Below are positions 34,301-42,259 of a DNA stretch of 50,079 nt, one piece after another. The notes under the pieces were generated by a model. It worked only from the letters and a program-made list of their open reading frames with translations. It was not told where the DNA came from and made no database searches. Origin of the DNA: Streptosporangiales bacterium (lineage in GTDB: Bacteria > Actinomycetota > Actinomycetes > Streptosporangiales > WHSR01); contig WHSR01000030.1 in assembly GCA_009379995.1 (NCBI GenBank), forward strand, positions 1 through 50,079, given 5' to 3'. Position numbers and translations under genes: made by a program. The stretch's first letter is position 1. Each line of letters starts with the position of its first letter.

Positions 34301-34663
34301 TCAGCCCGGCGGTTCCCAGTAGATCTCCACCCGGTGGCCATCGGGGTCGAGGCATTTGACTGCCACATAGTCTGGCTCGTCGTACTCCTCGACGACCGTG
34401 ACGCCGTCTGCCTCCAACCGGGCGTGTAGCGCGCGTACCTGGTCCGGCTCGAGGAGACGGAAACCGAAGTGCAGGAAGGCCGGTGTCGGGTCGACCTCGG
34501 GTACGACGTGCAGGGCCAGGTCGAAGCCCTCGGCGTTGCGGATGATGACCGTGCCGTCCTCGTACCGCTGCGCGGTGCTCGGGTCGAAGCCGAAGTACGC
34601 CTGATAGAAGTGCCGGCTGCGCCTCTCGTCGCGTACCGGCAGGCCGAGGTGGGTCAGCCGCAT
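34301..34663 (-). CDS. VOC-family protein
   Basis: A 120-residue VOC module: MRLTHLGLPVRDERRSRHFYQAYFGFDP at the N-terminus with His5 as first ligand, FLHFGFRL in the second beta-alpha-beta motif, and LDPDGHRVEIYWEP with the terminal Glu ligand. It lies 25 nt after the DUF6506-type gene on the same strand, so both are likely co-transcribed from the promoter shared with marR. Enzymatic role unknown. Confidence 0.88.
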   Translation of the reverse strand: MRLTHLGLPVRDERRSRHFYQAYFGFDPSTAQRYEDGTVIIRNAEGFDLALHVVPEVDPTPAFLHFGFRLLEPDQVRALHARLEADGVTVVEEYDEPDYVAVKCLDPDGHRVEIYWEPPG

Positions 34664-34688
34664 GGCAGCAGCGTAAACACCGACGAGA

Positions 34689-35276
34689 TCAGCGGGCCGT
34701 GGCCCCGGCGTAGCCGTAGCTCGGGAGGCCGACCGGCGCCCGGGCGTCGATGGCTTCGATCACGCGGGCGGCGTCGCCCGGCTCGAACCCGCCGAACAGC
34801 TCGATCAGCCGGACACCCTCGCCGTCGACGAGCTGGACGGCCACCGCGGGCGCCGCCGAGGCATCGGGGACGGCGACGAAGATGGATCGGACATGGTCGT
34901 TCGCGGTCACCGTGCGGTCGACGGCCGGGTCCGAACCCGGCTGGATGTAGATGAATGCCTCGCGCAGAAACTCGTTCCCGAAGCGAGCCTTGTAGTCGGC
35001 GACGCCGGTGAGCGACTCGAACCCGAACATCACCGCACCCACCGGCACCCGGTCGTTGACCGCCTCGCGCACCCTGGCGTGCAGCAGAGGACCATGTGCT
35101 CCGCACAGCTCGATCCGGTCCGCGCCCCCGTCGGCGGCCTCGACCGCCGTTGTCACGCTCGCGGCCGGGTCCGAACCCACCAGGGTCGTACGGCTGCCGC
35201 CGTACTCGGTGACGACGCGGTCCACGGCCGGGTCCGCGCCTTCCCTCACGTAAACGATCACGTTGTTGATCCCCAT
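34689..35276 (-). CDS. DUF6506-type protein with two tandem repeats
   Basis: A 195-residue protein made of two similar halves of about 95 residues. The first has VIVYVREGADPAVDR, RIELCGAHGP and VPVGAVMFGFES; the second has AFIYIQPGSDPAVDR, LIELFGGFEP and APVGLPSYGYAG. DUF6506 proteins are normally single-unit (about 100 residues), so this looks like an internal duplication. AAGGAG lies 8 nt before the ATG at 35276, preferred over the longer frame that runs into the operator region. It is divergent from marR. Function unknown. Confidence 0.7.
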   Translation of the reverse strand: MGINNVIVYVREGADPAVDRVVTEYGGSRTTLVGSDPAASVTTAVEAADGGADRIELCGAHGPLLHARVREAVNDRVPVGAVMFGFESLTGVADYKARFGNEFLREAFIYIQPGSDPAVDRTVTANDHVRSIFVAVPDASAAPAVAVQLVDGEGVRLIELFGGFEPGDAARVIEAIDARAPVGLPSYGYAGATAR

Positions 35277-35306
35277 CTCTTCTACTCCTTCCGGGGAGCA
35301 AATCAG

Positions 35307-35374
35307 CTTGCCTGACATCAAGTTACTTCATGCCAAGTCATCTCCAACAAGCTTTATTCCAAGCTAGGCTTGGA
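35307..35374. promoter_or_regulatory. marR/DUF6506 divergent operator region
   Basis: A locally AT-rich spacer with several dyads. The best is tccaagc-tag-gcttgga (35358-35374, 7 of 7 paired), ending 2 nt before the marR ATG. Further CTTG/CAAG-type pairs occur at 35307-35322 and acttcatgccaagt at 35326-35339. They are typical of MarR binding sites and imply autoregulation. Confidence 0.55.
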
Positions 35375-35376
35375 GT

Positions 35377-35871
35377 ATGGATGTCGATCACGTCGACCGG
35401 ATGGTGGAGGCCTGGGCCCGCGTCGAACCGGGCCTCGACGTCGCGCCGCTCGAGGTGGCGGGCCGGCTGTTGCGCTGCGCAGCCCTTCTGGAGCGGGCAA
35501 TCGACGAGGCGCTTCGGCCGCTCGGGCTGTCCTTCGGCGACTTCGATGTGATCAACACTCTCCGTCGGCGCGGCGAGCCGGCCGGGACCAATCCCAAGGC
35601 CCTGGCGTCCTCTGCGCTGATCACCTCGGGCGCCATGACGTCGCGGCTCGACCGGCTCGAACGCGCCGGCCTCCTCGAACGCCGCCCTGACCCGTCGGAC
35701 CGCCGGGCGATTCTCGTGCGCCTTACCCCGGCGGGGGAGGAGCTGGCCGTCCGCACTCTCGACGCCGTCCTCGCCGCCGACCGCCGGTTCCTCGACCCGC
35801 TGAGCCCGGATGACCGCAAGGCGGTCGCCGCCGCCCTCAGGCGCCTCCTCGTCCGAGCCGAGCCCGGCTAG
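35377..35871 (+). CDS. MarR-family transcriptional regulator
   Basis: A 164-residue winged-helix regulator. The dimerisation helices bracket the DNA-binding core: LSFGDFDVINTLRRRGEP, then ITSGAMTSRLDRLERAGLLERRPDPSDRRAILVRLT with the conserved wing DPSDRR. The ATG directly follows the operator dyad with only a poorly spaced GGAG, so the transcript may be almost leaderless. It probably represses itself and the divergent DUF6506/VOC pair. Its TAG overlaps the stop of the convergent hydrolase within a CTAG. Confidence 0.9.
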   Translation: MDVDHVDRMVEAWARVEPGLDVAPLEVAGRLLRCAALLERAIDEALRPLGLSFGDFDVINTLRRRGEPAGTNPKALASSALITSGAMTSRLDRLERAGLLERRPDPSDRRAILVRLTPAGEELAVRTLDAVLAADRRFLDPLSPDDRKAVAAALRRLLVRAEPG

Positions 35872-36662
35872 TTGAGCCGTCGAAGGAAGGATCGGATGGC
35901 CGCGCTCATCTCGTCGGGGTGATCCCAGTAGGAGGTGTGTGTTCCCGGTACCCGCTGCACCGGTACCTCCAGGCGCTCGGCGAGCCGGCCGGCGGCTTGG
36001 TGCTGGGGAGTTCTGCCGTTTTCACTGACCATGAGCCGAACAGGAGCGGCGATCGAGGAGAGCTCGGCGTCGGTCGGCAGGTACCCCTCGAAGGTTCCCA
36101 GTTCCACCTCGACGAGGGTGCCGGCCTTGGCGAGCATGCGATCGCGCAGGTCCGGTTCCAGGTTCCGCCAGTTGTCGTCACCGGCGACCAGCCGCCAGAA
36201 CCGCTCGACGGCCAGCGGCGGACCTCCCTCCGCCGCCGCCCGACCGGTCAGCTCGGCGGCGGCGCGTGCACTGTTCGGGTCGTCGTACAGCCGCGCCAGC
36301 ACCGGCTCGTGCAGGATGCAGCCGGACACGAGCCGCGGATGCCGAACCAGAGTGCACAGCGCGAAGGTGCCGTCGCTGCTGGTGCCGAACACCGCGGCGG
36401 ACGCCACGCCGAGTGCCCCGAGCAACGCAGCGGCGTCATCGGCCTGCTCCTCCGGCGAGGTGGTCTCCCAGTTGGGTGGACGGGGGCTACGCCCGTTCCC
36501 GCGCCGGTCGTAGGTGATGATCGTGAACTCGTCCGACAACAGATCCGCCACCTTGGCGAAATGGCCGCCATCGCCGGACGCTCCCATGATGAACAACACC
36601 GGCGGCCCATCACCGCGAATCTCGTGGTGCAGCTGGACGCCGTTCGCGTGAATCATCGCCAT
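35868..36662 (-). CDS. Alpha/beta hydrolase
   Basis: A 264-residue hydrolase. The elbow reads FGTSSDGTFA with Ser95 as likely nucleophile; the fifth position of GxSxG is Asp. The catalytic His is in GTHTSYWDHP and the N-terminal strand-loop is VLFIMGASGDGGHF. GGAGGG lies 5 nt before the ATG; a second ATG two codons later is possible. The gene is divergent from the TIGR03086 gene at 36780. Substrate unknown. Confidence 0.88.
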   Translation of the reverse strand: MAMIHANGVQLHHEIRGDGPPVLFIMGASGDGGHFAKVADLLSDEFTIITYDRRGNGRSPRPPNWETTSPEEQADDAAALLGALGVASAAVFGTSSDGTFALCTLVRHPRLVSGCILHEPVLARLYDDPNSARAAAELTGRAAAEGGPPLAVERFWRLVAGDDNWRNLEPDLRDRMLAKAGTLVEVELGTFEGYLPTDAELSSIAAPVRLMVSENGRTPQHQAAGRLAERLEVPVQRVPGTHTSYWDHPDEMSAAIRSFLRRLN

Positions 36663-36779
36663 GATAACCCTCCAGGCCGACACCGTACCCCGCCCGAGAT
36701 TCCGCACGGCCCGGCCGCTCCGATGAGTTTTCGCCGCCCGTCGAGTCCGTACAGAAGACCCGAACAGAGGAGAGCCACA

Positions 36780-37382
36780 GTGGCCGAAAGCACCGCGATC
36801 CTTGACCTTGAGCCGCCGGCCCGGCAGCTGACGACGCTGCTGAGCGGAGTAACCGATGATCAGCTCTCGGCGCGGACCCCGTGCGAGGAGTACACAGTGG
36901 GTGACCTCCTGGATCACCTCATGGGGCTGACCGTGGCCTTCCGGGACGCCGCAACCAAGACAAGCCGGCCAATGAGCGGCGGTCCGCCGAAGGCTTCGGT
37001 CGCCCATCTGGACGCCGACTGGCGCAGCCGACTCCCGGCGCAGCTCGACGCGCTGGTCGCCGCCTGGCGGGATCCCGGCGCCTGGGAGGGCACCACCGAG
37101 GTGGGCGGCGTGACCCTGCCCGGCGCGGTAGCTGGCCAGTTCGGGATGAACGAGCTGGTCATCCACGGTTGGGATCTCGCCCGCGCCACCGGCCAGCCGT
37201 TCGAGTGCGACCCCCGCAGTACGGAGGCCATCTTCGCGCTCCTGTCCCAAAGCGCGGACGCGGACCGCGGCGAAGGACCGTTCGGGCCGGTCGTCGACGT
37301 CCCGCCCGACGCGCCCCTGCTCGACCGCGCCATCGGCCTCAGCGGCCGCGATCCCTCCTGGACGAGTCGGGCCGTGGCATGA
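36780..37382 (+). CDS. TIGR03086-family metal-binding protein
   Basis: A 200-residue protein of the mycothiol-dependent maleylpyruvate isomerase superfamily (DinB-like fold). LTTLLSGVTDDQLSARTPCEEYTVGDLLDHLMGL includes the first His ligand, and ELVIHGWDLARATGQPF holds the second conserved His region. GAGGAGA precedes the GTG. The much longer open frame from 35919 is antisense to the hydrolase and was rejected. Members are presumed mycothiol-linked transferases or isomerases; reaction unknown. Its stop abuts that of the next, convergent gene with no spacer. Confidence 0.88.
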   Translation: MAESTAILDLEPPARQLTTLLSGVTDDQLSARTPCEEYTVGDLLDHLMGLTVAFRDAATKTSRPMSGGPPKASVAHLDADWRSRLPAQLDALVAAWRDPGAWEGTTEVGGVTLPGAVAGQFGMNELVIHGWDLARATGQPFECDPRSTEAIFALLSQSADADRGEGPFGPVVDVPPDAPLLDRAIGLSGRDPSWTSRAVA

Positions 37383-37769
37383 CTAGCGGGACGTGTAGTT
37401 GCTGATCTCGATCAGGTTGTTGTCCGGGTCGCGGATGTAGACGCTGGACATCGTGCCTGTGGCGCCGGTACGTGGAACCGGTCCTTCTTCGATGGCGACG
37501 CCGTGGCTGGCGAGGTGGCGGAGGACGTCTTCGAGCGGGTCTTCGGCGATGAAGCAGAGGTCGGCGCTTCCGGGGGTGGGGTGCGCCGCCTTGGGTTCGA
37601 ATTCGTGACCGGCCTGGTGCAGATTGATCTTGCTGCGTCCGAACTCGAGCGCGTGTCTGCCGCCGTCGAAGGTCACCGCCCTCAACCCGAGGACCCGCGT
37701 GTAGAAGTCGATGGCGCGGTCGACGTCGACGACGGTGAGGACGAGGTGATCGAGTCGGTCGACGCGCAC
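37383..37769 (-). CDS. VOC-family protein
   Basis: A 128-residue VOC protein: RLDHLVLTVVDVDRAIDFYTRVLGL at the N-terminus with His8, GSADLCFIAEDP in the middle and YIRDPDNNLIEISNY with the terminal Glu. The spacing resembles the one-domain subgroup near fosfomycin-resistance and dioxygenase proteins, but substrate cannot be assigned. It is divergent from the beta-helix protein gene. Confidence 0.9.
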   Translation of the reverse strand: MRVDRLDHLVLTVVDVDRAIDFYTRVLGLRAVTFDGGRHALEFGRSKINLHQAGHEFEPKAAHPTPGSADLCFIAEDPLEDVLRHLASHGVAIEEGPVPRTGATGTMSSVYIRDPDNNLIEISNYTSR

Positions 37770-37868
37770 TTTCGTCCTCCGGTTGAATCCTGCAAGTTCC
37801 GGTTCGAAGAATAAGCGATCGCGATGTGAGCAGCGAGGACCTCGCTGCCCGGGCGTCCGGAGGTGGCT

Positions 37869-39458
37869 ATGCGCGAGCTTTCGGAGCTTTCAGAGCTTTC
37901 GGATGCGGAGCGGAGACTCTGGGAGGCCTATCCCGCCGGCGCCGTCGTCGACCTGCGGGCCGGGCACGATCACGGCGCGGGCTCCGCAACGGAGAAAGAT
38001 CCGGACAAGACGGTTCGTGCCGAACTCATCGCGCGGCTCCTGCTTGGGGCGAGGACCCCGGAGGCGGGGAGGAACCCTGGGGTCCGTCTCGTGGGCGCGA
38101 GGATCTCCGGGACCTTGGATCTGTCGTCCGTGCAGGTGGATACCCCGCTGCTGATTCAGCATTCGGTATTCGACTCGACTCCCATCTTGACCGACGCCGC
38201 GATGCGGTCTGTCGATCTCACCGGCTGCGCTCTGCCGGGCCTGGACGGTCGTGGCCTGCGGACGGACCGGGCACTGATAATAGATTCCTGCCGCGTCGAA
38301 GGCGGTATTGTCCTGCGAGACGCGAGAATTGGTGGGTCGCTCTATCTCGCCGACTCTTGGATATACGACCCCGGCGGCAGGGCCGTTGACGCCGACCATC
38401 TTGTCGTCGAGGGCAGGGTCGATGCGAGACAGCTCGTCGCGGAGGGAGCCATTCGGGTCCACAACGGTCAGGTGGCGGGCGAAATCATCCTGTACGGCGC
38501 CAGCCTGACTAACCCCGCCGGATACGCGTTGAGTCTGGGAGGGCTGAAGCTCGGGGGTGGGATGTTCTGCACCCAGGGATTCACGGCCCGAGGAGAGAGT
38601 CGCCTCATCGGCGTGCAACTGGCCAACCTGACATTGCGGAACGCCACACTGATCAACCCCGGTGGGGTCACCCTGGACCTGGAACAGGCGGTGATCAGGC
38701 GCATCGACGCGGGGGAAGGGTTCCGTTCCACCGGAGCGATCCGACTGGTCGGCACCCAGGTGTCCGGCCGGGTGGATCTCACCGACGCTCGGGTCGACGG
38801 CAGCGGCGGCGGGACAGCGATCGACGCCGAATCCCTCGGCGTCGGTGAGGCTCTGCTCTTGAACGGGATACACGCCGCGGGCGAGGTCGACGTGCGTATG
38901 GCCCGCGTTTCCGGGCGAATCGACTTGACCGGCGCCCGGCTGGAAAACCCCGACGGCATCGCGCTGGTCGCGTCGCGGACCGACGTTGGCGCCGATGTTC
39001 TCGCCGACAATGCATTTGTGCAGGGTGAGTTCCGGATTACCGGTGGGAGAGTTGGCAATCGGCTGTCGTTCGACGGTGCCCGATTGATCAACCCCGAAGG
39101 CACGGCCTTCGACGCCCAGACCCTTCAAGCAGCGTCGTTGTACCTGCTGCCGAGAGAGCCGCCGAAGGGTTTGGTGACGCTCCGGCACGCCCGGATTTCC
39201 GTCATTCGAGACGAACGCCGGACGTGGCCGGAGGAGCTCCGTCTCGACGGTCTCGTCTACGAAGTGCTGGAGCCACGGCTTCGGGCTCGGGAGCGGTTGC
39301 GGTGGATAGCTCGGGACGTCGACGGGTATCAACCGCAGCCCTACGAACAGCTCGCGGGCGCGTACACCCGGATCGGGCAGCACCTCGACTCCCGGCGAGT
39401 TCTCTACGCGAAGGAACGACGCCACCGCCGGACTCAGACGGTGCTGGGGCGTATCTGA
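37869..39458 (+). CDS. Beta-helix repeat protein, membrane-anchored family, truncated by UGA
   Basis: The open part of 529 residues is built of repeated beta-helix rungs of the type VSGRIDLTGARL..., IGGSLYLADSWI, AGEIILYGASL, and a short all-alpha end (PYEQLAGAYTRIGQHLDSRRVLYAKERRHRR). In the family the chain continues into a C-terminal membrane part. Here a TGA at 39456-39458 interrupts, yet the same frame continues directly with GA-VQDLAVAYGYQPWRAVGW. A single TGG-to-TGA change would explain it. ATG 37869 is preceded by GGAGG 5 nt away. Near the N-terminus gagctttcg is repeated three times (ELSELSELS). Function in family unknown. Confidence 0.75.
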   Translation: MRELSELSELSDAERRLWEAYPAGAVVDLRAGHDHGAGSATEKDPDKTVRAELIARLLLGARTPEAGRNPGVRLVGARISGTLDLSSVQVDTPLLIQHSVFDSTPILTDAAMRSVDLTGCALPGLDGRGLRTDRALIIDSCRVEGGIVLRDARIGGSLYLADSWIYDPGGRAVDADHLVVEGRVDARQLVAEGAIRVHNGQVAGEIILYGASLTNPAGYALSLGGLKLGGGMFCTQGFTARGESRLIGVQLANLTLRNATLINPGGVTLDLEQAVIRRIDAGEGFRSTGAIRLVGTQVSGRVDLTDARVDGSGGGTAIDAESLGVGEALLLNGIHAAGEVDVRMARVSGRIDLTGARLENPDGIALVASRTDVGADVLADNAFVQGEFRITGGRVGNRLSFDGARLINPEGTAFDAQTLQAASLYLLPREPPKGLVTLRHARISVIRDERRTWPEELRLDGLVYEVLEPRLRARERLRWIARDVDGYQPQPYEQLAGAYTRIGQHLDSRRVLYAKERRHRRTQTVLGRI

Positions 39459-39464
39459 GGCGCG

Positions 39465-39776
39465 GTGCAGGACCTCGCCGTCGCCTACGGTTACCAGCCG
39501 TGGCGAGCGGTGGGGTGGATGGCGCTTCTTCTGACAGCGGGCACCGTGCTCTACTCGCGGACACCGCCCCCACCGCTCAAGGCCGGGGAAGCGCCGCACT
39601 TCAACGCGGTGATCTACACCCTGGATCTCCTGCTGCCGATCGTGGACCTTGGCCAGGAACGCGCCTTCAACCCCGCCGGGACTCAGCAGTGGTTCTCGTA
39701 CCTCCTGATAGCCGCCGGTTGGATCCTTGCCACCACGATCGCTGCTGGTGTCGCCCGCGTGCTCAGCCGCCGATAG
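39465..39776 (+). pseudogene. Detached C-terminal membrane part of the beta-helix protein
   Basis: A 103-residue continuation in the same frame as the preceding gene after UGA-GGC-GCG. It has two hydrophobic segments (VGWMALLLTAGTVLYS and YLLIAAGWILATTIAAGV) flanking PPPPLKAGEAPHFN and YTLDLLLPIVDLGQE, the normal C-terminus of the actinomycete family. TGAGG before GTG 39465 might permit reinitiation. Alternatives are stop-codon readthrough or a dead gene. Confidence 0.7.
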
Positions 39777-39820
39777 CCGACGCCGGACGGCCCGCGCCAA
39801 CCTGGCAACCTTTCGTCGGC

Positions 39821-39849
39821 TTGCACTTACGTAGGTAGTCACCTACATT
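39821..39849 (+). promoter_or_regulatory. ArsR-gene promoter and operator, probably leaderless
   Basis: TTGCAC (39821-39826), 17 nt, TACATT (39844-39849). The ATG at 39857 falls at the predicted transcription start and no ribosome site exists. The dyad gtaggt-agtc-acctac (39831-39846) fills the spacer and enters the -10, the expected place for ArsR autorepression. Confidence 0.65.
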
Positions 39850-39856
39850 ACGTCTC

Positions 39857-40183
39857 ATGCAGGCAGTCTTGGAGGCCGTGGTCGAGCCGCGACGTAGGGA
39901 GATTCTGCGGCTGGTGCGGGAGCACGAGATGTTGGCGGGATCGATCGCCGCCCACTTCCCCGACGTGTCGCGGCCGACGGTGTCACAGCACTTGCGGGTG
40001 CTTCGCGACGCCGGGCTGCTTCACGAGCGGCGGGACGGCACCCGGCGGCTGTACCGCACCAGGCCCGAGGGCTTCGCCGAGGTGCGAGCCTTCTTCGACG
40101 AGTTCTGGGGGGACCGTCTCCAGGCGTTGAAACGCGAGGCCGAGCGTGAACAGAGGAGGCGTGATGCCGGCCAGAACCGCTGA
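39857..40183 (+). CDS. ArsR-family HTH regulator
   Basis: A 108-residue winged-helix protein: EPRRREILRLVREHEMLAGSIAAHFPDVSRPTVSQHLRVLRDAGLLHERRDGTRRLYRT. It lacks the CxC metal motif of metal sensors and resembles the SRPBCC-linked ArsR subgroup. It overlaps the SRPBCC gene by 20 nt, the usual pairing. It likely represses its own operon (ArsR, SRPBCC, DUF899 and perhaps AKR). Confidence 0.92.
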   Translation: MQAVLEAVVEPRRREILRLVREHEMLAGSIAAHFPDVSRPTVSQHLRVLRDAGLLHERRDGTRRLYRTRPEGFAEVRAFFDEFWGDRLQALKREAEREQRRRDAGQNR

Positions 40184-40607
40184 CGACATCGTCCGGGAGA
40201 TCGATATCGACGCCTCTCCGGAGACGGTGTTCGAATTCTTCGTCGACGCCGAGAAGCTGACCCGCTGGCTGGCCGTCGAGGCCACCCTCGACCCACACCC
40301 CGGTGGCGCCTGTATCCAGGTGCACGAGGGTCCCGACCGCGGACAAGGGCCGTACCACATGCACGGCACGTTCGTTGAGGTCGACCCGCCGACACGGGTG
40401 GTGTTCACCTGGGGGTTCACCAACGAGGAGATCGGCGTCCCGCCGGGGTCGAGCGTCGTCGAGGTGACGCTGCTGCCCGTGGGGTCGGGCACCCGAGTAC
40501 GGCTCGTGCACCGCGACCTGCCTGCCGACGCCGTCGACGGCCACTCCCGCGGATGGACAACGATGCTCGACCGGCTGACCAGAGCCGTCACGGCCGCGGG
40601 GACGTAA
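40164..40607 (+). CDS. SRPBCC (AHSA1/START-like) protein
   Basis: A 147-residue START-like cavity protein: VREIDIDASPETVFEFFVDAEKLTRWLAVEATLDPHPGG at the N-terminus and the C-terminal helix WTTMLDRLTRAV. AGAGGAGG is 4 nt before ATG 40164, which lies inside the end of arsR, so translation is coupled. Such proteins bind hydrophobic ligands; their ArsR pairing is common, the ligand unknown. Confidence 0.9.
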   Translation: MPARTADDIVREIDIDASPETVFEFFVDAEKLTRWLAVEATLDPHPGGACIQVHEGPDRGQGPYHMHGTFVEVDPPTRVVFTWGFTNEEIGVPPGSSVVEVTLLPVGSGTRVRLVHRDLPADAVDGHSRGWTTMLDRLTRAVTAAGT

Positions 40608-40631
40608 CCGCGCTACAGCAACGGAGGAACC

Positions 40632-41408
40632 ATGACTACCGAGTGGTGGAACGAGCTCAAGAGCATCACCCTGCATGTGGAGGGGGAGAAGCCTCCACTG
40701 TGGAACCCCACCGCCAGCGAGGAGAACCGGGCTGCCCGGCTCGCCCTCGTCGAGGCCGAGGTCGCGCTGCGCGACCAGGTCGAGGCCGTGGCCGCGCAAC
40801 GCCGGGCACTGCCGCCAGGGCCGGTGTTGCCCGCCTACGAATTCACCGAGGGACCTGTCGACCTGTCCGCCGACGGGCCGTCGACGCCGGTGACGCTCGC
40901 CGAGTTGTTCGGTGACCACGACGAGCTCGTCGTGTACCACATCATGTTCCACCCCGACGACGACGCCGCCTGCGCCATGTGCTCCCTGTGGGTCGACGGG
41001 CTGCACGGCGTCTCTCACCACATCACCCGGCGGGCCGGGCTTGCCGTCGTCGGCAAGGCGCCGATCGACAAGCTGCGCGCGTGGGCGTGCCGCCGGGGCT
41101 GGCGGGGGCTGCGTCTTGTCTCCGCCTACGGCACATCGTTCACCACCGACCTCGGTGTCGAGGGTTCGCGTGGCGCGCAGGTACCCGCCGTCAGCGTCTT
41201 CACCCGCGATGGCGACGAGGTACGGCACGCGTACATCCAAAATGCCGACCTCCCGGACGGGCAGGGCAGGGGCATCGATCTGATCTCGCCGGTATGGCAG
41301 GTCCTCGACCTGCTGCCGTCCGGTCGCGGCGACTGGCTGCCGGACAACACCTACCCCGGCGCTCTCCGCGGCGAGGCCGTCGATCCGATCGCGGAGCGCG
41401 GGCGCTGA
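40632..41408 (+). CDS. DUF899-family thioredoxin-like protein
   Basis: A 258-residue DUF899 protein. LAELFGDHDELVVYHIMFHPDDDAACAMCSLWVDGL shows the thioredoxin-like core with a CAMC pair, and the C-terminal half ends SPVWQVLDLLPSGRGDW. The family is often annotated as putative dithiol-disulfide oxidoreductase. A GGAGG-type site precedes the ATG, 24 nt after SRPBCC, so it belongs to the ArsR operon. Confidence 0.9.
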   Translation: MTTEWWNELKSITLHVEGEKPPLWNPTASEENRAARLALVEAEVALRDQVEAVAAQRRALPPGPVLPAYEFTEGPVDLSADGPSTPVTLAELFGDHDELVVYHIMFHPDDDAACAMCSLWVDGLHGVSHHITRRAGLAVVGKAPIDKLRAWACRRGWRGLRLVSAYGTSFTTDLGVEGSRGAQVPAVSVFTRDGDEVRHAYIQNADLPDGQGRGIDLISPVWQVLDLLPSGRGDWLPDNTYPGALRGEAVDPIAERGR

Positions 41409-41452
41409 CCGACGTGCGGATGGCCGGCGCCGACTGGGGAACAATGGGCGGC

Positions 41453-42259
41453 ATGGCGCAGACAGACAACAGCCCGACGGTCACGCTGACCGGTGGGGTG
41501 ACCATGCCGCTGGTGGGGTTCGGTACCTGGCAGTTGCGGGGGCGACGCGGGTACGAGGCCGTCCGCTACGCGCTGGAGGTCGGTTACCGCCACATCGACA
41601 CGGCGACGATGTACGGCAACGAGGCCGAGGTGGGGCGCGCCCTGCGGGACAGCGGCCTGGACCGGCGGGACGTGTTCGTGACCACGAAGCTGCCGCCGGG
41701 CAGCGCGGGCCGCGAGCGGGAGACGATCACCGCGAGTCTGCGCGCGCTGGACACCGACCATGTCGATCTATGGCTGGTGCACTGGCCGCCAAACGGGTCG
41801 GCTCTACTGGAGACGTGGAAGCAGTTCCTGTCCCTACGCGACCAGGGCCTGGTCCGGGCGGTGGGTGTCAGCAACTACGGGACCGACCAGATCGACCGGC
41901 TGATCGACGCGACCGGGCAGGCGCCGACGGTCAACCAGATCCCGTGGAGTCCGTCCCGGTACGACGCCCGGCTGCTGGCCGACCAGCGCGAGCGTGGGGT
42001 CGTCGTCGAGGGCTACAGCCCGCTGAAGGGGACGAACCTCCGCGATCGCGTCCTGGCCGAGATCGCGTCCCGTCACGGGGCGACGCCGGCGCAGGTCGTC
42101 CTGCGGTGGCATGTCGAGCACGGGATCCCGGTGATCCCGAAGTCGGGCGACCGCGAGCGGATCGCGTCCAACTTCGACCTGCTGGGGTTCTCGCTCAGCG
42201 ACGACGAGGTTGCTCGAGTGGACGGCCTGTCGAGCCCTTCGAGAGGGAGCCGCCTATGA
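41453..42259 (+). CDS. Aldo/keto reductase
   Basis: A 268-residue NADPH-dependent reductase of the AKR5-like group. The catalytic tetrad is visible: Asp49 (HIDTA), Tyr54 (MYGNE), Lys79 (TTKLPP) and His110 (LVHWP). The cofactor-binding C-terminus has IPKSGDRERIASNFDLLGFSLSDDEV. It begins 44 nt after DUF899; ATG 41444, three codons upstream, is a possible alternative. Its end overlaps the start of the DUF1992 remnant by 4 nt (ATGA). Likely reduces small carbonyls such as 2,5-diketo acids or aldehydes. Confidence 0.9.
   Translation: MAQTDNSPTVTLTGGVTMPLVGFGTWQLRGRRGYEAVRYALEVGYRHIDTATMYGNEAEVGRALRDSGLDRRDVFVTTKLPPGSAGRERETITASLRALDTDHVDLWLVHWPPNGSALLETWKQFLSLRDQGLVRAVGVSNYGTDQIDRLIDATGQAPTVNQIPWSPSRYDARLLADQRERGVVVEGYSPLKGTNLRDRVLAEIASRHGATPAQVVLRWHVEHGIPVIPKSGDRERIASNFDLLGFSLSDDEVARVDGLSSPSRGSRL

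Noticed and set aside
37890..39842. 650-residue minus-strand frame opposite the beta-helix protein
   Set aside because: Its periodicity only mirrors the beta-helix repeats on the plus strand.
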